Assembly: GCA_946406555.1 (NCBI GenBank)
Contig: CAMJLB010000005.1
Span: forward strand, 1 to 47,367
Direction of reading: 5' to 3'
Source: an uncultured Prevotellaceae bacterium
GTDB taxonomy: Bacteria > Bacteroidota > Bacteroidia > Bacteroidales > Bacteroidaceae
DNA: 47,367 nucleotides
A program made the position numbers and the translations under genes. Positions 1-8,471 of this stretch are shown here, piece after piece; position 1 is the stretch's first letter; each line of letters begins with the position of its first letter. The notes under the pieces were generated by a model. That model ran no database searches. It saw only the letters and a program-made list of their open reading frames with translations, and had not been told where the DNA came from.

Positions 1-547
1 GATAGCTGCCGTCGCGGGTGTCGACCTGGATGAGGTCGCCCTCGTTGATGAACAGAGGAACGCGTACCTCGACGCCAGTCTCTAACGTAGCAGGCTTCAG
101 CGTGTTCGTAGCGGTGTCGCCCTTCACGCCCGGCTCAGAGTGGATCACGCGGAGGTTGGTCTTCACCGGCATCTCAGCGTAGAGGATGGTGCCGTCGGTC
201 GTGTCGCTCACCACTTCCACGATGTCGCTCTCCTTCATGAACTCATGGCCGATGACGAGCTCGTTGTCGATGGGAATCTGCTCGAAGGTCTCCTGGTTCA
301 TAAAGATGCGTCCCGACTGGTCCTCGTAGAGGTACTGGTAGGGGCGGCGCTCGATGACGACGTCCTCGAGTTTCTCACCGATGTTGAAGCGGCGCTCCAG
401 CACGCGGCCGTCGCTCACGTTCTTCAGCTTGATGATCATGATGGTGTTACCCTTGCCCGGCTTGCGATGCTGAAAGTCGATGCAAACCCAAATAGCACCG
501 TCCATGCGAATGGCGGTGCCCTTCTTAATGTCTTGTGAATTAATCAT
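1..547 (-). CDS. efp: Elongation factor P (3' end truncated by window edge)
   Basis: Reverse-strand translation MINSQDIKKGTAIRMDGAIWVCIDFQHRKPGKGNTIMIIKLKNVSDGRVLERRFN... is EF-P-like; ATG at 547 (minus). Confidence 0.93.
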   Translation of the reverse strand, partial: MINSQDIKKGTAIRMDGAIWVCIDFQHRKPGKGNTIMIIKLKNVSDGRVLERRFNIGEKLEDVVIERRPYQYLYEDQSGRIFMNQETFEQIPIDNELVIGHEFMKESDIVEVVSDTTDGTILYAEMPVKTNLRVIHSEPGVKGDTATNTLKPATLETGVEVRVPLFINEGDLIQVDTRDGSY

Positions 548-599
548 ATAAAATATAAAAAAGATGTGATATTTTGCGATTCGTCTGCTATTTCGGCTG

Positions 600-607
600 C
601 AAAGGTA
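600..607 (-). promoter_or_regulatory. Bacteroidetes -7 box (TACCTTTG) upstream of efp
   Basis: caaaggta on + strand, i.e. TACCTTTG on minus; matches TAnnTTTG. Confidence 0.55.
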
Positions 608-680
608 AGCATTTTCTCGAAAAAAACATAAAAAAGCCGCTAATTTTTAGCAATTTCTTGCGTAATTCAATAATAATTAC

Positions 681-688
681 TAATTTTG
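681..688 (+). promoter_or_regulatory. -7 box TAATTTTG upstream of rpmH
   Basis: Matches TAnnTTTG, about 47 nt before rpmH ATG. Confidence 0.55.
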
Positions 689-735
689 CAGCCCGAAATT
701 AAGATAAAAAGTACTAATAATAAAGATTCATTGCA

Positions 736-891
736 ATGAAAAGAACATTTCAACCCCACAATCGCCGCCGCGTGAACAAGCATGGTTTCCGCGAGCGCAT
801 GGCTACCAAGAACGGCCGCCGCGTGCTGGCTTCGCGCCGCGCCAAGGGCCGCAAGAAGCTCACCGTTAGCGACGAGCGTCACGGAAAGTAA
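736..891 (+). CDS. rpmH: 50S ribosomal protein L34
   Basis: [51 protein letters not shown]; too short for the supplied ORF track but unmistakable. Confidence 0.97.
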   Translation: MKRTFQPHNRRRVNKHGFRERMATKNGRRVLASRRAKGRKKLTVSDERHGK

Positions 892-921
892 GGCTTCCCA
901 TCTTGGCTTGCCAAGACGATG

Positions 922-958
922 AACGAGGGCACAACCGCGAGGTCGTGCCTCGTTTTTT
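922..958 (+). terminator. Rho-independent terminator after rpmH
   Basis: aacgagg(g)cac ... gtgcctcgtt stem followed by TTTTTTG. Confidence 0.7.
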
Positions 959-1036
959 GTTTTCGGCTAATGGAAAAATTTGACAATCGCTCGTCTGTTT
1001 ATGAAAAGAAGTTTCGTTTATTTCAGAAAAACTTCG

Positions 1037-1044
1037 TAACTTTG
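1037..1044 (+). promoter_or_regulatory. -7 box TAACTTTG upstream of the PASTA-rluD-ddl gene run
   Basis: Matches TAnnTTTG; ATG follows at 1066. Confidence 0.55.
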
Positions 1045-1065
1045 CGGCACAAATAGCATAGGAAT

Positions 1066-1728
1066 ATGACAGTAAAAGACTTTTTCGGCAAACTGTTCAG
1101 CCCCTATCTGCTGGGCCATCTCGCCGCCATGGCACTGGTGGTCGTGGCGCTGTTTCTCGGACTGAAGCTGGGGCTCGACGTCTATACCCGCCATGGCAAG
1201 GGCATACCCGTGCCCAACATCACCGGCATGGACTATCGCGACGCGCTGGCACTGCTCGACCAGGACGGCCTGCTGATAGCCGCCAACGACACGGGCTACA
1301 ATAAGCGCATGCCTGCCAACTGCGTGCTGACGCAGACGCCCGGCGCAGGCACCAAGGTGAAGGAGGGCCGCACCATCTACGTGACCGTCAATTCGGCATC
1401 GTCGCCAAAGGTGGCACTGCCCGACCTGATAGACAACAGCAGCTACCGTGAGGCCCAGGCACGCCTGATAGCCATCGGCTTCAGGCTCCTCGACCCCGTT
1501 CGAATCGACGGCGAGCGCGACTGGGTCTACGACATTCGCAGTGGCGGGCGCAGCCTGCAGGCGGGCGACATGGTGTCGATAGAATCGCCGCTGACGCTCG
1601 TCGTGGGAAACGGCCTCTACGAGGAAGAGGCAGACGAGAGCCTGACGGAAGACTCCACCATGGCCGACCCTCTGGGCGAGATGGAGAAGGGACCTGATAC
1701 CGATGATTTAGAAGAAGTGATGCCATGA
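1066..1728 (+). CDS. PASTA domain-containing membrane protein
   Basis: N-terminal TM segment, then PASTA-like repeats (VPNITGMDYRDALALLDQDGL...; LPDLIDNSSYREAQARLIAIGF...). Confidence 0.88.
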   Translation: MTVKDFFGKLFSPYLLGHLAAMALVVVALFLGLKLGLDVYTRHGKGIPVPNITGMDYRDALALLDQDGLLIAANDTGYNKRMPANCVLTQTPGAGTKVKEGRTIYVTVNSASSPKVALPDLIDNSSYREAQARLIAIGFRLLDPVRIDGERDWVYDIRSGGRSLQAGDMVSIESPLTLVVGNGLYEEEADESLTEDSTMADPLGEMEKGPDTDDLEEVMP

Positions 1729-2825
1729 ACGAAGATTCGCTTTTCGAGCTGATGGAAGACCCCGACCTCTCCGACGGCTCTGCCTATCCTGACGAGGCTG
1801 CGATGGATGCCACCGGCCAGCTCTACGAGCACTTCCGCATAGAAGTGGACCGGGGGCAGGTGCCCCTGCGCATAGACAAATATCTGGCCGAGCACATGCA
1901 GCACCAGACGCGCAACCGCATTCAGGCCGCCGCCGAGGCTGGCTTCATACAGGTGGGCGGGCGGCCCGTGAAGAGCAACTACAAGGTGCGCCCGGGCGAC
2001 GTGGTGACGCTGATGCTCGACCGTCCGCATTTCGACACCACCATCGTGCCCGAAGAGCTGCCGCTCGACGTGCGCTATGAAGACGACGACCTGATGGTGG
2101 TCTACAAGCCGGCAGGCATGGTCGTGCACCCTGGCTGCGGCAACTTCCACGGGACGCTGGTGCATGCCATCGCATGGCATCTGCGCAACCTGCCCTCATA
2201 CGACCCCAACGACCCGCAGGTGGGGCTGGTGCACCGCATAGACAAAGACACCAGCGGACTGCTTGTGGTGGCGAAGACGCCGGCGGCCAAGACCAGCCTG
2301 GGCAAGCAGTTCTTCGACCACGACACCCACCGCAGCTACATCGCGCTGGTATGGGGAAACTTCGTCGACGACGAAGGCCGGATAGAGGGCAACATAGGCC
2401 GCGACCCGAAAGACCGGCTGCGCATGGCCGTGTTTCCACCGGGGAGCGAGACGGGCAAGCCGGCCGTGACCCACTACCGCGTGCTGGAGCGATATGGCTA
2501 CACCACACTGGTGGAGTGCCGGCTGGAGACAGGGCGCACCCACCAGATCAGGGCACACATGAAGCACATTGGCCATCCGCTCTTCGCCGATGAGCGCTAT
2601 GGCGGCTGCGAGATGCTGCGAGGCGAGCGCACGGCCAGCTACAAAGCCTACATACAGAACTGCTTCAAGCTTTGTCCGCGACAGGTGCTGCATGCACAGA
2701 CGCTGGGCTTCCGACATCCCGTCACCGGAGAACAGATGGACTTCACCAGCACGCTGCCCGACGACATGCAGGCACTTATTGATAAATGGAGAAACTATCT
2801 AAAAGGAAATAATAATACACAATGA
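1725..2825 (+). CDS. RluA/RluD family 23S rRNA pseudouridine synthase
   Basis: S4-like N-terminus and VGLVHRIDKDTSGLLVVAKT motif; 4-nt ATGA overlap with upstream gene. Confidence 0.93.
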   Translation: MNEDSLFELMEDPDLSDGSAYPDEAAMDATGQLYEHFRIEVDRGQVPLRIDKYLAEHMQHQTRNRIQAAAEAGFIQVGGRPVKSNYKVRPGDVVTLMLDRPHFDTTIVPEELPLDVRYEDDDLMVVYKPAGMVVHPGCGNFHGTLVHAIAWHLRNLPSYDPNDPQVGLVHRIDKDTSGLLVVAKTPAAKTSLGKQFFDHDTHRSYIALVWGNFVDDEGRIEGNIGRDPKDRLRMAVFPPGSETGKPAVTHYRVLERYGYTTLVECRLETGRTHQIRAHMKHIGHPLFADERYGGCEMLRGERTASYKAYIQNCFKLCPRQVLHAQTLGFRHPVTGEQMDFTSTLPDDMQALIDKWRNYLKGNNNTQ

Positions 2826-3811
2826 ATCAACAAAAACGCACAATCGCCATCGTATGTGGTGGCGACTCTTCGGAGCACGACGTATCGTTGCGCTCGGCAC
2901 GTGGCCTTTATTCGTTTTTCGACAAAGAGCGGTACGACGTGTATATCGTCGACATGAAAGGCACCGACTGGCAGGTAGAACTGCCCGGCGGCATCACGTC
3001 GCGCATCAACATGAACGACTTCTCGTTTCAGTATGAAGGGAAGACGCAGCTCTTCGACTATGCCTACATCACCATTCACGGCACACCGGGCGAGAACGGC
3101 ATACTGCAGGGATACTTCGACCTGATACACATGCCCTACAGCACCAGCGGCGTGCTCGTCGAGGCCATGACGTTCAACAAGTTCGTGCTCAACCAGTATC
3201 TGCGCGGCTATGGCGTCCGTGTGGCCGAGAGCGTGCTCGTGCGACGTGGCCAGGAGCAGCTCATCAGCAAGAAAGACATCATCGAAAAGCTGGGCATGCC
3301 CTGTTTCGTGAAGCCCGCCAACGATGGCTCCAGCTTCGGCGTGAGCAAGGTGAAAAAGCCCGACCAGCTCGCCGCCGCACTGCGGGTGGCCATGATGGAG
3401 AGCGATGAGGTGATGGTCGAGGCCTTTCTCGAGGGCACCGAGATCACCGTCGGCTGCTATAAGACGAAGGACAAGGAGGTGGTATTCCCCGTGACCGAGG
3501 TGGTGACGAAGAACGAGTTCTTCGACTACGATGCCAAGTACAACGGGCAGGTGGAGGAGATCACTCCCGCCCGCATTCCCGCCGAGCAGGCCGAGCGTGC
3601 GCAGAAGCTCACGTCGGCCATCTACGACATCCTGCATTGTAATGGCATCATCCGCATCGACTACATCATCTCCCCCCAGGGCGACATCACCATGCTCGAA
3701 ATCAACACCACGCCGGGCATGACTGCCACCAGCTTCATTCCCCAGCAGGTGCGTGCCGCAGGACTCGACATCAAAGACGTGCTCACAGATATTGTGGAAA
3801 ACCAACTTTAG
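2822..3811 (+). CDS. ddl: D-alanine--D-alanine ligase
   Basis: IAIVCGGDSSEHDVSLRSA..., HGTPGENGILQGYFDL, EINTTPGMT; ATG-grasp ligase motifs. Confidence 0.95.
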   Translation: MNQQKRTIAIVCGGDSSEHDVSLRSARGLYSFFDKERYDVYIVDMKGTDWQVELPGGITSRINMNDFSFQYEGKTQLFDYAYITIHGTPGENGILQGYFDLIHMPYSTSGVLVEAMTFNKFVLNQYLRGYGVRVAESVLVRRGQEQLISKKDIIEKLGMPCFVKPANDGSSFGVSKVKKPDQLAAALRVAMMESDEVMVEAFLEGTEITVGCYKTKDKEVVFPVTEVVTKNEFFDYDAKYNGQVEEITPARIPAEQAERAQKLTSAIYDILHCNGIIRIDYIISPQGDITMLEINTTPGMTATSFIPQQVRAAGLDIKDVLTDIVENQL

Positions 3812-3813
3812 TG

Positions 3814-3842
3814 TATAGAGAATAATGAATAGTTATGATTAG
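3814..3842 (+). repeat. Left arm of inverted repeat flanking the four-helix-bundle gene
   Basis: TATAGAGAATAATGAATAGTTATGATTAG; 26/29 identical to the reverse complement of 4213-4241, with a perfect 17-bp core. Confidence 0.9.
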
Positions 3843-4203
3843 GCCAGAGAGTCCGTTGCAAGTGAAATCGGAATTGTATTCTGCGAGAATTGTCAAATTA
3901 TACCACTATTTGACTAATACGAAACACGAAAAGACAATGGCTTTACAAATATACCGATGTGGAACAAGTATTGGAGCCAATATCGCTGAAAGCAGATATG
4001 CACAGAGCGGCGCCGACTTTGTAAGCAAGCTGAGTATAGCATTGAAGGAGGCTTCTGAGACGAAGTTTTGGCTTGGAAATCTTTTTGCTGCAGGTTTGAT
4101 AGACAAACGGGGCTATGAGTCGATGTTGGCAGACAATACGGAACTCATGAAAATGTTGATATCCTCTATCAAGACGATGAAGAAAAAAATGGGAATATTA
4201 TAA
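3835..4203 (+). CDS. Four-helix bundle protein / 23S rRNA-intervening sequence protein family
   Basis: IYRCGTSIGANIAESRYAQSGADFVSKLSIALKEASETKFWLGNL is the signature of the IVP/S23 family. The exact start is uncertain; the annotated ATG lies inside an inverted repeat. Confidence 0.88.
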   Translation: MIRPESPLQVKSELYSARIVKLYHYLTNTKHEKTMALQIYRCGTSIGANIAESRYAQSGADFVSKLSIALKEASETKFWLGNLFAAGLIDKRGYESMLADNTELMKMLISSIKTMKKKMGIL

Positions 4204-4212
4204 TAGTCTTTT

Positions 4213-4241
4213 CTAATCATAACTATTCACTTTTCACTATA
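4213..4241 (-). repeat. Right arm of inverted repeat flanking the four-helix-bundle gene
   Basis: CTAATCATAACTATTCACTTTTCACTATA, complementary to 3814-3842. Confidence 0.9.
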
Positions 4242-4252
4242 AACTATAAACT

Positions 4253-5434
4253 ATGAATGAGTTCGATGACATTCGCCCCTACGAGGCCGAAGAGATGGCG
4301 CAGGCCTTCGACGGGCTGCTTGCCGACCGGCAGTTCAATGCGATTATGAAAGGCTTTGCGCCCTGGCTGCCCCGGAGCCTGCGCAACGGGCTGCTCCGGC
4401 TGGCCTTCATCGGCGTGAAGACACCACTCGACTTCCAGCTGAGGTTCATGAAGCCGGTGGTGAAATACATCATACGCAAACATACCGACGGCACGGCCTT
4501 CGACGACCGCGCACTGCGGGCCTGCGGCGACTACCGTGCGCCCCGCTACACCTTCGTGAGCAATCATCGCGACATCGTGCTCGACTCGGCATTCCTCGAT
4601 GTGATGCTCGTGGAGAACGGCTACCCCACCACGGTGGAAATAGGCATTGGCGACAACCTGCTCATCTATCCCTGGATAAAGCGGCTGGTGCGCATGAACA
4701 AGTCGTTCACCGTGCATCGGGGCCTTTCGCCGAAGGAGATGCTGCGCAGCAGTCAGCTCATGAGCCGCTACATACACTATGCCGTGAACACGAAGAAGGA
4801 GAATATATGGATAGCTCAGCGCGAAGGCCGGGCCAAAGACTCCGACGACCGCACGCAGGAGTCGGTGCTGAAGATGCTCGCCATGGGCGGTGGCGAGCAG
4901 GTGGGCGCGCTGGAGTCGTTGAAGCAGCTGAATATCGTGCCGCTCGCCATCAGCTACGAATACGACCCCTGCGACTATCTGAAGGCGAAGGAGTTCCAGA
5001 TGAAGCGCGACAACCCGGCCTTCAAGAAAAGCAGACAGGACGACCTCGACAACATGCGCACGGGCATCCTGGGATACAAGGGACGTGTGGCCTATCACTG
5101 CGCCGCTCCCATCAACACCTGGATAGACGAGTTGGCTGCATTGCCGAAAAACGAGTTCTACCATGAGCTGAGCCGCCGTATAGACAGCCAGATACACCGT
5201 AACTACTGCCTCTATCCCGGCAATTATATCGCGATGGACATGCTCAGTGGCAACCGCGACCATGCCGACCACTACACCGAGAAAGACCTGAAAGCCTTCA
5301 ACAGCTATCTGGAAGGACAGATGGCCAAGATCGACATGCCCAATAAGGACGAGGCCTTCTTGCATGAGCGAATGCTCACCATGTATGCCAACCCTTGCCG
5401 TAACTATCTGGCAGCACATGCCAATGATCAATAA
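4253..5434 (+). CDS. 1-acyl-sn-glycerol-3-phosphate acyltransferase-like (PlsC superfamily) protein
   Basis: YTFVSNHRDIVLDSAFLDVML (HxxxxD-type acyltransferase motif). Confidence 0.8.
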   Translation: MNEFDDIRPYEAEEMAQAFDGLLADRQFNAIMKGFAPWLPRSLRNGLLRLAFIGVKTPLDFQLRFMKPVVKYIIRKHTDGTAFDDRALRACGDYRAPRYTFVSNHRDIVLDSAFLDVMLVENGYPTTVEIGIGDNLLIYPWIKRLVRMNKSFTVHRGLSPKEMLRSSQLMSRYIHYAVNTKKENIWIAQREGRAKDSDDRTQESVLKMLAMGGGEQVGALESLKQLNIVPLAISYEYDPCDYLKAKEFQMKRDNPAFKKSRQDDLDNMRTGILGYKGRVAYHCAAPINTWIDELAALPKNEFYHELSRRIDSQIHRNYCLYPGNYIAMDMLSGNRDHADHYTEKDLKAFNSYLEGQMAKIDMPNKDEAFLHERMLTMYANPCRNYLAAHANDQ

Positions 5435-5440
5435 TCGACG

Positions 5441-6115
5441 ATGCACATGAAGACGAAAAACATTGCCTTGGCCTTGATGGGCGTCGCCCTGACGGCGTGC
5501 AGCCAAGATGCCTACGAAAAAGGACAGGGCGATTACTCGCTGACGCAGGCCGACATGGTAGAGGCTCATGTGGACGGCTGGCGGCAGATAGACTATGTGG
5601 TGACCGATGACGCCGTGAGGCTCGACCTGGAAAGGCCGATTTCGCTTTCCTGGGTGACTAAGGCCGACACCGTCTACCGGGCCTTCTTATATTATAATAA
5701 GGTGGAGGACGGGACGGTCGTCAGTCCCGTGGCGTGCAGCCTGGTGAGCGTGCCAAGCATCGTGCCGCTCGACAGCGTGAAGCATGGCGTGAAGACTGAC
5801 CCCGTGAGGCTGGAAAGCGTGTGGCTGCCACGAACCCGCCGCTACATCAATGCCGGCATCTATTTAAAGATAGGGAAAACCGACGACAAGGATGCCGTAC
5901 ACCACCTGGGGGTGGTGGCCGAAAAGACCGTCGTCCACGCCGACGGCAGGCAGACGCTCTGCCTGCGGTTCTATCACGACCAGGGCGGCATGCCCGAATA
6001 CTACTCGCAGCGCGTCTTCTTCAGCATTCCCCTGCAGGGCATCAAGGCCGATAGCGTAAGTCTGGCCATTGCCACAGACAAGGGCGAGGTGGTGAAGACG
6101 TTTGGCCTGAGGTAG
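5441..6115 (+). CDS. NigD-like lipoprotein
   Basis: Lipobox LTACS; overall resembles Bacteroidales NigD-like proteins (start may be 5447). Confidence 0.55.
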   Translation: MHMKTKNIALALMGVALTACSQDAYEKGQGDYSLTQADMVEAHVDGWRQIDYVVTDDAVRLDLERPISLSWVTKADTVYRAFLYYNKVEDGTVVSPVACSLVSVPSIVPLDSVKHGVKTDPVRLESVWLPRTRRYINAGIYLKIGKTDDKDAVHHLGVVAEKTVVHADGRQTLCLRFYHDQGGMPEYYSQRVFFSIPLQGIKADSVSLAIATDKGEVVKTFGLR

Positions 6116-6124
6116 CGTGCGGCG

Positions 6125-6850
6125 CTATTCGAACAGCTCCTTCAACACCTCTACCGACCTCAGCTGCGGAAAGTCGGGCAGGTGCAGACGGTAGTAGCGC
6201 AAGGCCACGTCGAGCAGCTGCGCCCGTTGCTGGCGGTTCATGCGAAAGAGATGCATCGTGGCGAAGTCCATGCGCATCAGCGTCTGCATCATCGCGGCCT
6301 CGGCAGGCAGCAGCAGGTCGCGATGGGATGGGGGAGCGGTGCAGAATGTGCCGGCACGAAGGTCGAAGTAGCTTCCCGCTTCGTAGCCGTCGAGATTGGG
6401 ATAGAAACCTAAGAAGCGGCTCAGGTGGATGAGAAAGGCCAGATGGAAATTGGCATACTGCGACGGGCGCCCATCGAGCCACTCGATGGCCGAGCAGAGA
6501 TAAGCAAACAATGGGTCGTTCTGCTGTTCGCCCTTCAGCGCATGATACAGAAACTCGGCCACGAACATGCTGATGGCCAGTTTCGACGGGCTGGTCTGAA
6601 TGCTCGACAGGGGCTGCAAGATGCCGGCGTCGGTAAGCTTCTGGAATTGAAGCGAAGGCCGGTAGTCGTAGGCTACGGTAAGCGGGGTGAGCGGCTGGAA
6701 GTACTGCTTCTTCAAACGGCCCTTCGCCGACTTGGGGAGCGGCACCATAAACGTGAGACGGCCATGGTCCCGGGTGAACATGTCGACTACCAGCTTTTGC
6801 TCGCCATATTTGAAGGAATGTAGCACGATGGCTTCCGTTTTTGCTATCAT
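6125..6850 (-). CDS. recO: DNA repair protein RecO
   Basis: MIAKTEAIVLHSFKYGEQKLVVDMFTRDHGRLTFMV...; start chosen at the internal Met rather than the longer ORF start. Confidence 0.9.
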   Translation of the reverse strand: MIAKTEAIVLHSFKYGEQKLVVDMFTRDHGRLTFMVPLPKSAKGRLKKQYFQPLTPLTVAYDYRPSLQFQKLTDAGILQPLSSIQTSPSKLAISMFVAEFLYHALKGEQQNDPLFAYLCSAIEWLDGRPSQYANFHLAFLIHLSRFLGFYPNLDGYEAGSYFDLRAGTFCTAPPSHRDLLLPAEAAMMQTLMRMDFATMHLFRMNRQQRAQLLDVALRYYRLHLPDFPQLRSVEVLKELFE

Positions 6851-6856
6851 AATGTG

Positions 6857-6864
6857 CAAAATTA
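6857..6864 (-). promoter_or_regulatory. -7 box TAATTTTG for recO
   Basis: caaaatta on + strand; ends 6 nt before the recO ATG. Confidence 0.5.
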
Positions 6865-6928
6865 CAAAAAAACAGCGGTAGAACAGCATTTTTTCTGCGG
6901 AAAATTTGGAGGAATGAGAAAAAAGCAG

Positions 6929-6936
6929 TAATTTTG
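6929..6936 (+). promoter_or_regulatory. -7 box TAATTTTG for tRNA-Glu
   Basis: TAnnTTTG match 20 nt before the tRNA 5' end. Confidence 0.6.
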
Positions 6937-6956
6937 CACCGCTTTTATGAAGGCTT

Positions 6957-7028
6957 GGTCCCTTCGTCTATCGGTTAGGACGAGAGATTTTCATTCTCTA
7001 AAGAGGAGTTCGACTCTCCTAGGGACTA
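6957..7028 (+). tRNA. tRNA-Glu (anticodon TTC)
   Basis: GGTCCCT...AGGGACTA acceptor stem, anticodon arm AGAGA-TTTTCAT-TCTCT, T-arm GAGGAGTTCGACTCTCC. Confidence 0.95.
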
Positions 7029-7103
7029 CAAAATATAAATCTGCCATCTGCGCAGCGATGCGCTACTAATATAAGGAAAGGGTGGCAGAGGGTTCAAGGG
7101 AGA

Positions 7104-7124
7104 GCGGCGTTGCCGCTTTTTTAG
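7104..7124 (+). terminator. Intrinsic terminator or attenuator between tRNA-Glu and rpsT
   Basis: AGCGGC-gtt-GCCGCT followed by a T tract. Confidence 0.75.
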
Positions 7125-7205
7125 AATCAGCCCAGGGCTGCTGAAAGGCGCAAGACCCATAGGCTTTATGAAAACTATTATTAAAACATTAAAACATTAA
7201 AAACA

Positions 7206-7457
7206 ATGGCAAATCACAAATCATCGGTGAAGAGAATTCGCCAGGACAAGAAAAAGGCACTGCACAACAAGTATTATGCCAAGACCATGCGTAATGCTGT
7301 TCGCAAGCTGCGCGCTATGACCAACCGCGAAGAGGCAGTGGCCCTCTATCCCAAAGTGCAGAAGATGCTCGACAAGCTCGCTAAGACGCACGTCATTCAC
7401 AAGAACAAGGCTGCAAACCTGAAGTCGAGCCTCAGCAAGCATGTCAACAAGCTGTAA
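7206..7457 (+). CDS. rpsT: 30S ribosomal protein S20
   Basis: [36 protein letters not shown]... Confidence 0.96.
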   Translation: MANHKSSVKRIRQDKKKALHNKYYAKTMRNAVRKLRAMTNREEAVALYPKVQKMLDKLAKTHVIHKNKAANLKSSLSKHVNKL

Positions 7458-7565
7458 TCAGCGAGAAATAGAATCTTTTTTCAATAACAGCACTGAGGCA
7501 GGTCGTTGTCCGTTAAGGGCAGCGACCTGTTTCTGGTTTTCAGCAAGCACACCGAGCTTAGAAGC

Positions 7566-8360
7566 ATGGAAGAACTGGTTATTTCGAGTGTACAAAATCC
7601 GAAAATAAAACGGCTGCTGGCACTGCAGCAGAAGTCGCAGCAGCGTCGGCGCGAAGGCTGCTTCGTGGTTGAGGGGCGCCGCGAACTGCAGCACTGCATC
7701 GAGGCAGGATACGAAGTGGAGAGCATCTTCAGGAGTGAACAGTTTATAGTGGATAGTGAAGAGTTCGCTCAACGCTACACCGTCACGCCTGCCGTCTACG
7801 AACGCATGGCCTACCGGGGCTCTACCGAAGGCGTGGTGGCCATAGTCAAGGCAAAAGAACACAGGCTTGCCGACCTCGCGCTGCCCGAACACCCGCTCAT
7901 CGTGGTGCTCGAGAGCGTAGAGAAGCCTGGCAACCTGGGAGCTGTGCTGCGTTCGGCCGATGCCGCCAAGGCCGATGCCGTGGTCGTGTGCGACCCGCTC
8001 ACCGACCTCTATAATCCCAATCTTATTCGCTCGAGCATCGGCGCCATCTTCACCGTGCCCACCGTGGCCACCAGCAGCGACGAGTGCATAGCCTTCCTGA
8101 AACAGCACCACATACAGATTCTCACTGCCCAGCTGCAAGACTCACGTCTTTATTACGACACGCCCATGACCGGGGCCACGGCCATCGTCATGGGAACCGA
8201 ATCCACCGGACTTACCAACCAGTGGCGGCAGGCGGCCGACGCGCATATCCGCATTCCCATGCTTGGCAGGCTCGACTCGCTCAATGTGTCGGTATCGGCG
8301 GCCATACTCCTCTTCGAGGCGGTAAGGCAACGGCAGGAAGCGGGAAGTAAAGAAACCTAA
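7566..8360 (+). CDS. TrmH/SpoU family RNA 2'-O-methyltransferase
   Basis: VVLESVEKPGNLGAVLRSADAAKADAVVVC and IVMGTESTGLTNQW, IPMLGRLDSLNVSVSAAILLFE motifs. Confidence 0.92.
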   Translation: MEELVISSVQNPKIKRLLALQQKSQQRRREGCFVVEGRRELQHCIEAGYEVESIFRSEQFIVDSEEFAQRYTVTPAVYERMAYRGSTEGVVAIVKAKEHRLADLALPEHPLIVVLESVEKPGNLGAVLRSADAAKADAVVVCDPLTDLYNPNLIRSSIGAIFTVPTVATSSDECIAFLKQHHIQILTAQLQDSRLYYDTPMTGATAIVMGTESTGLTNQWRQAADAHIRIPMLGRLDSLNVSVSAAILLFEAVRQRQEAGSKET

Positions 8361-8426
8361 CCGTCAATAAATCATAAAAATATAAAATTATTCAGCTTTT
8401 CATTACGTACTTAGCATAAATATAAG

Positions 8427-8434
8427 TAATTTTG
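8427..8434 (+). promoter_or_regulatory. -7 box TAATTTTG upstream of pnp
   Basis: TAnnTTTG match, 37 nt before ATG. Confidence 0.6.
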
Positions 8435-8471
8435 CACGATTTTTATTTTTTAAGATGTTTTTATACAAAAG

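Noticed and set aside
140-538. 132-aa plus-strand ORF at the window start
   Set aside because: It is antisense to efp, whose minus-strand translation is clearly EF-P.
1725-3811. PASTA-RluD-Ddl 4-bp start/stop overlaps as a novel operon
   Set aside because: Translationally coupled ATGA overlaps and this gene order are ordinary for housekeeping operons.
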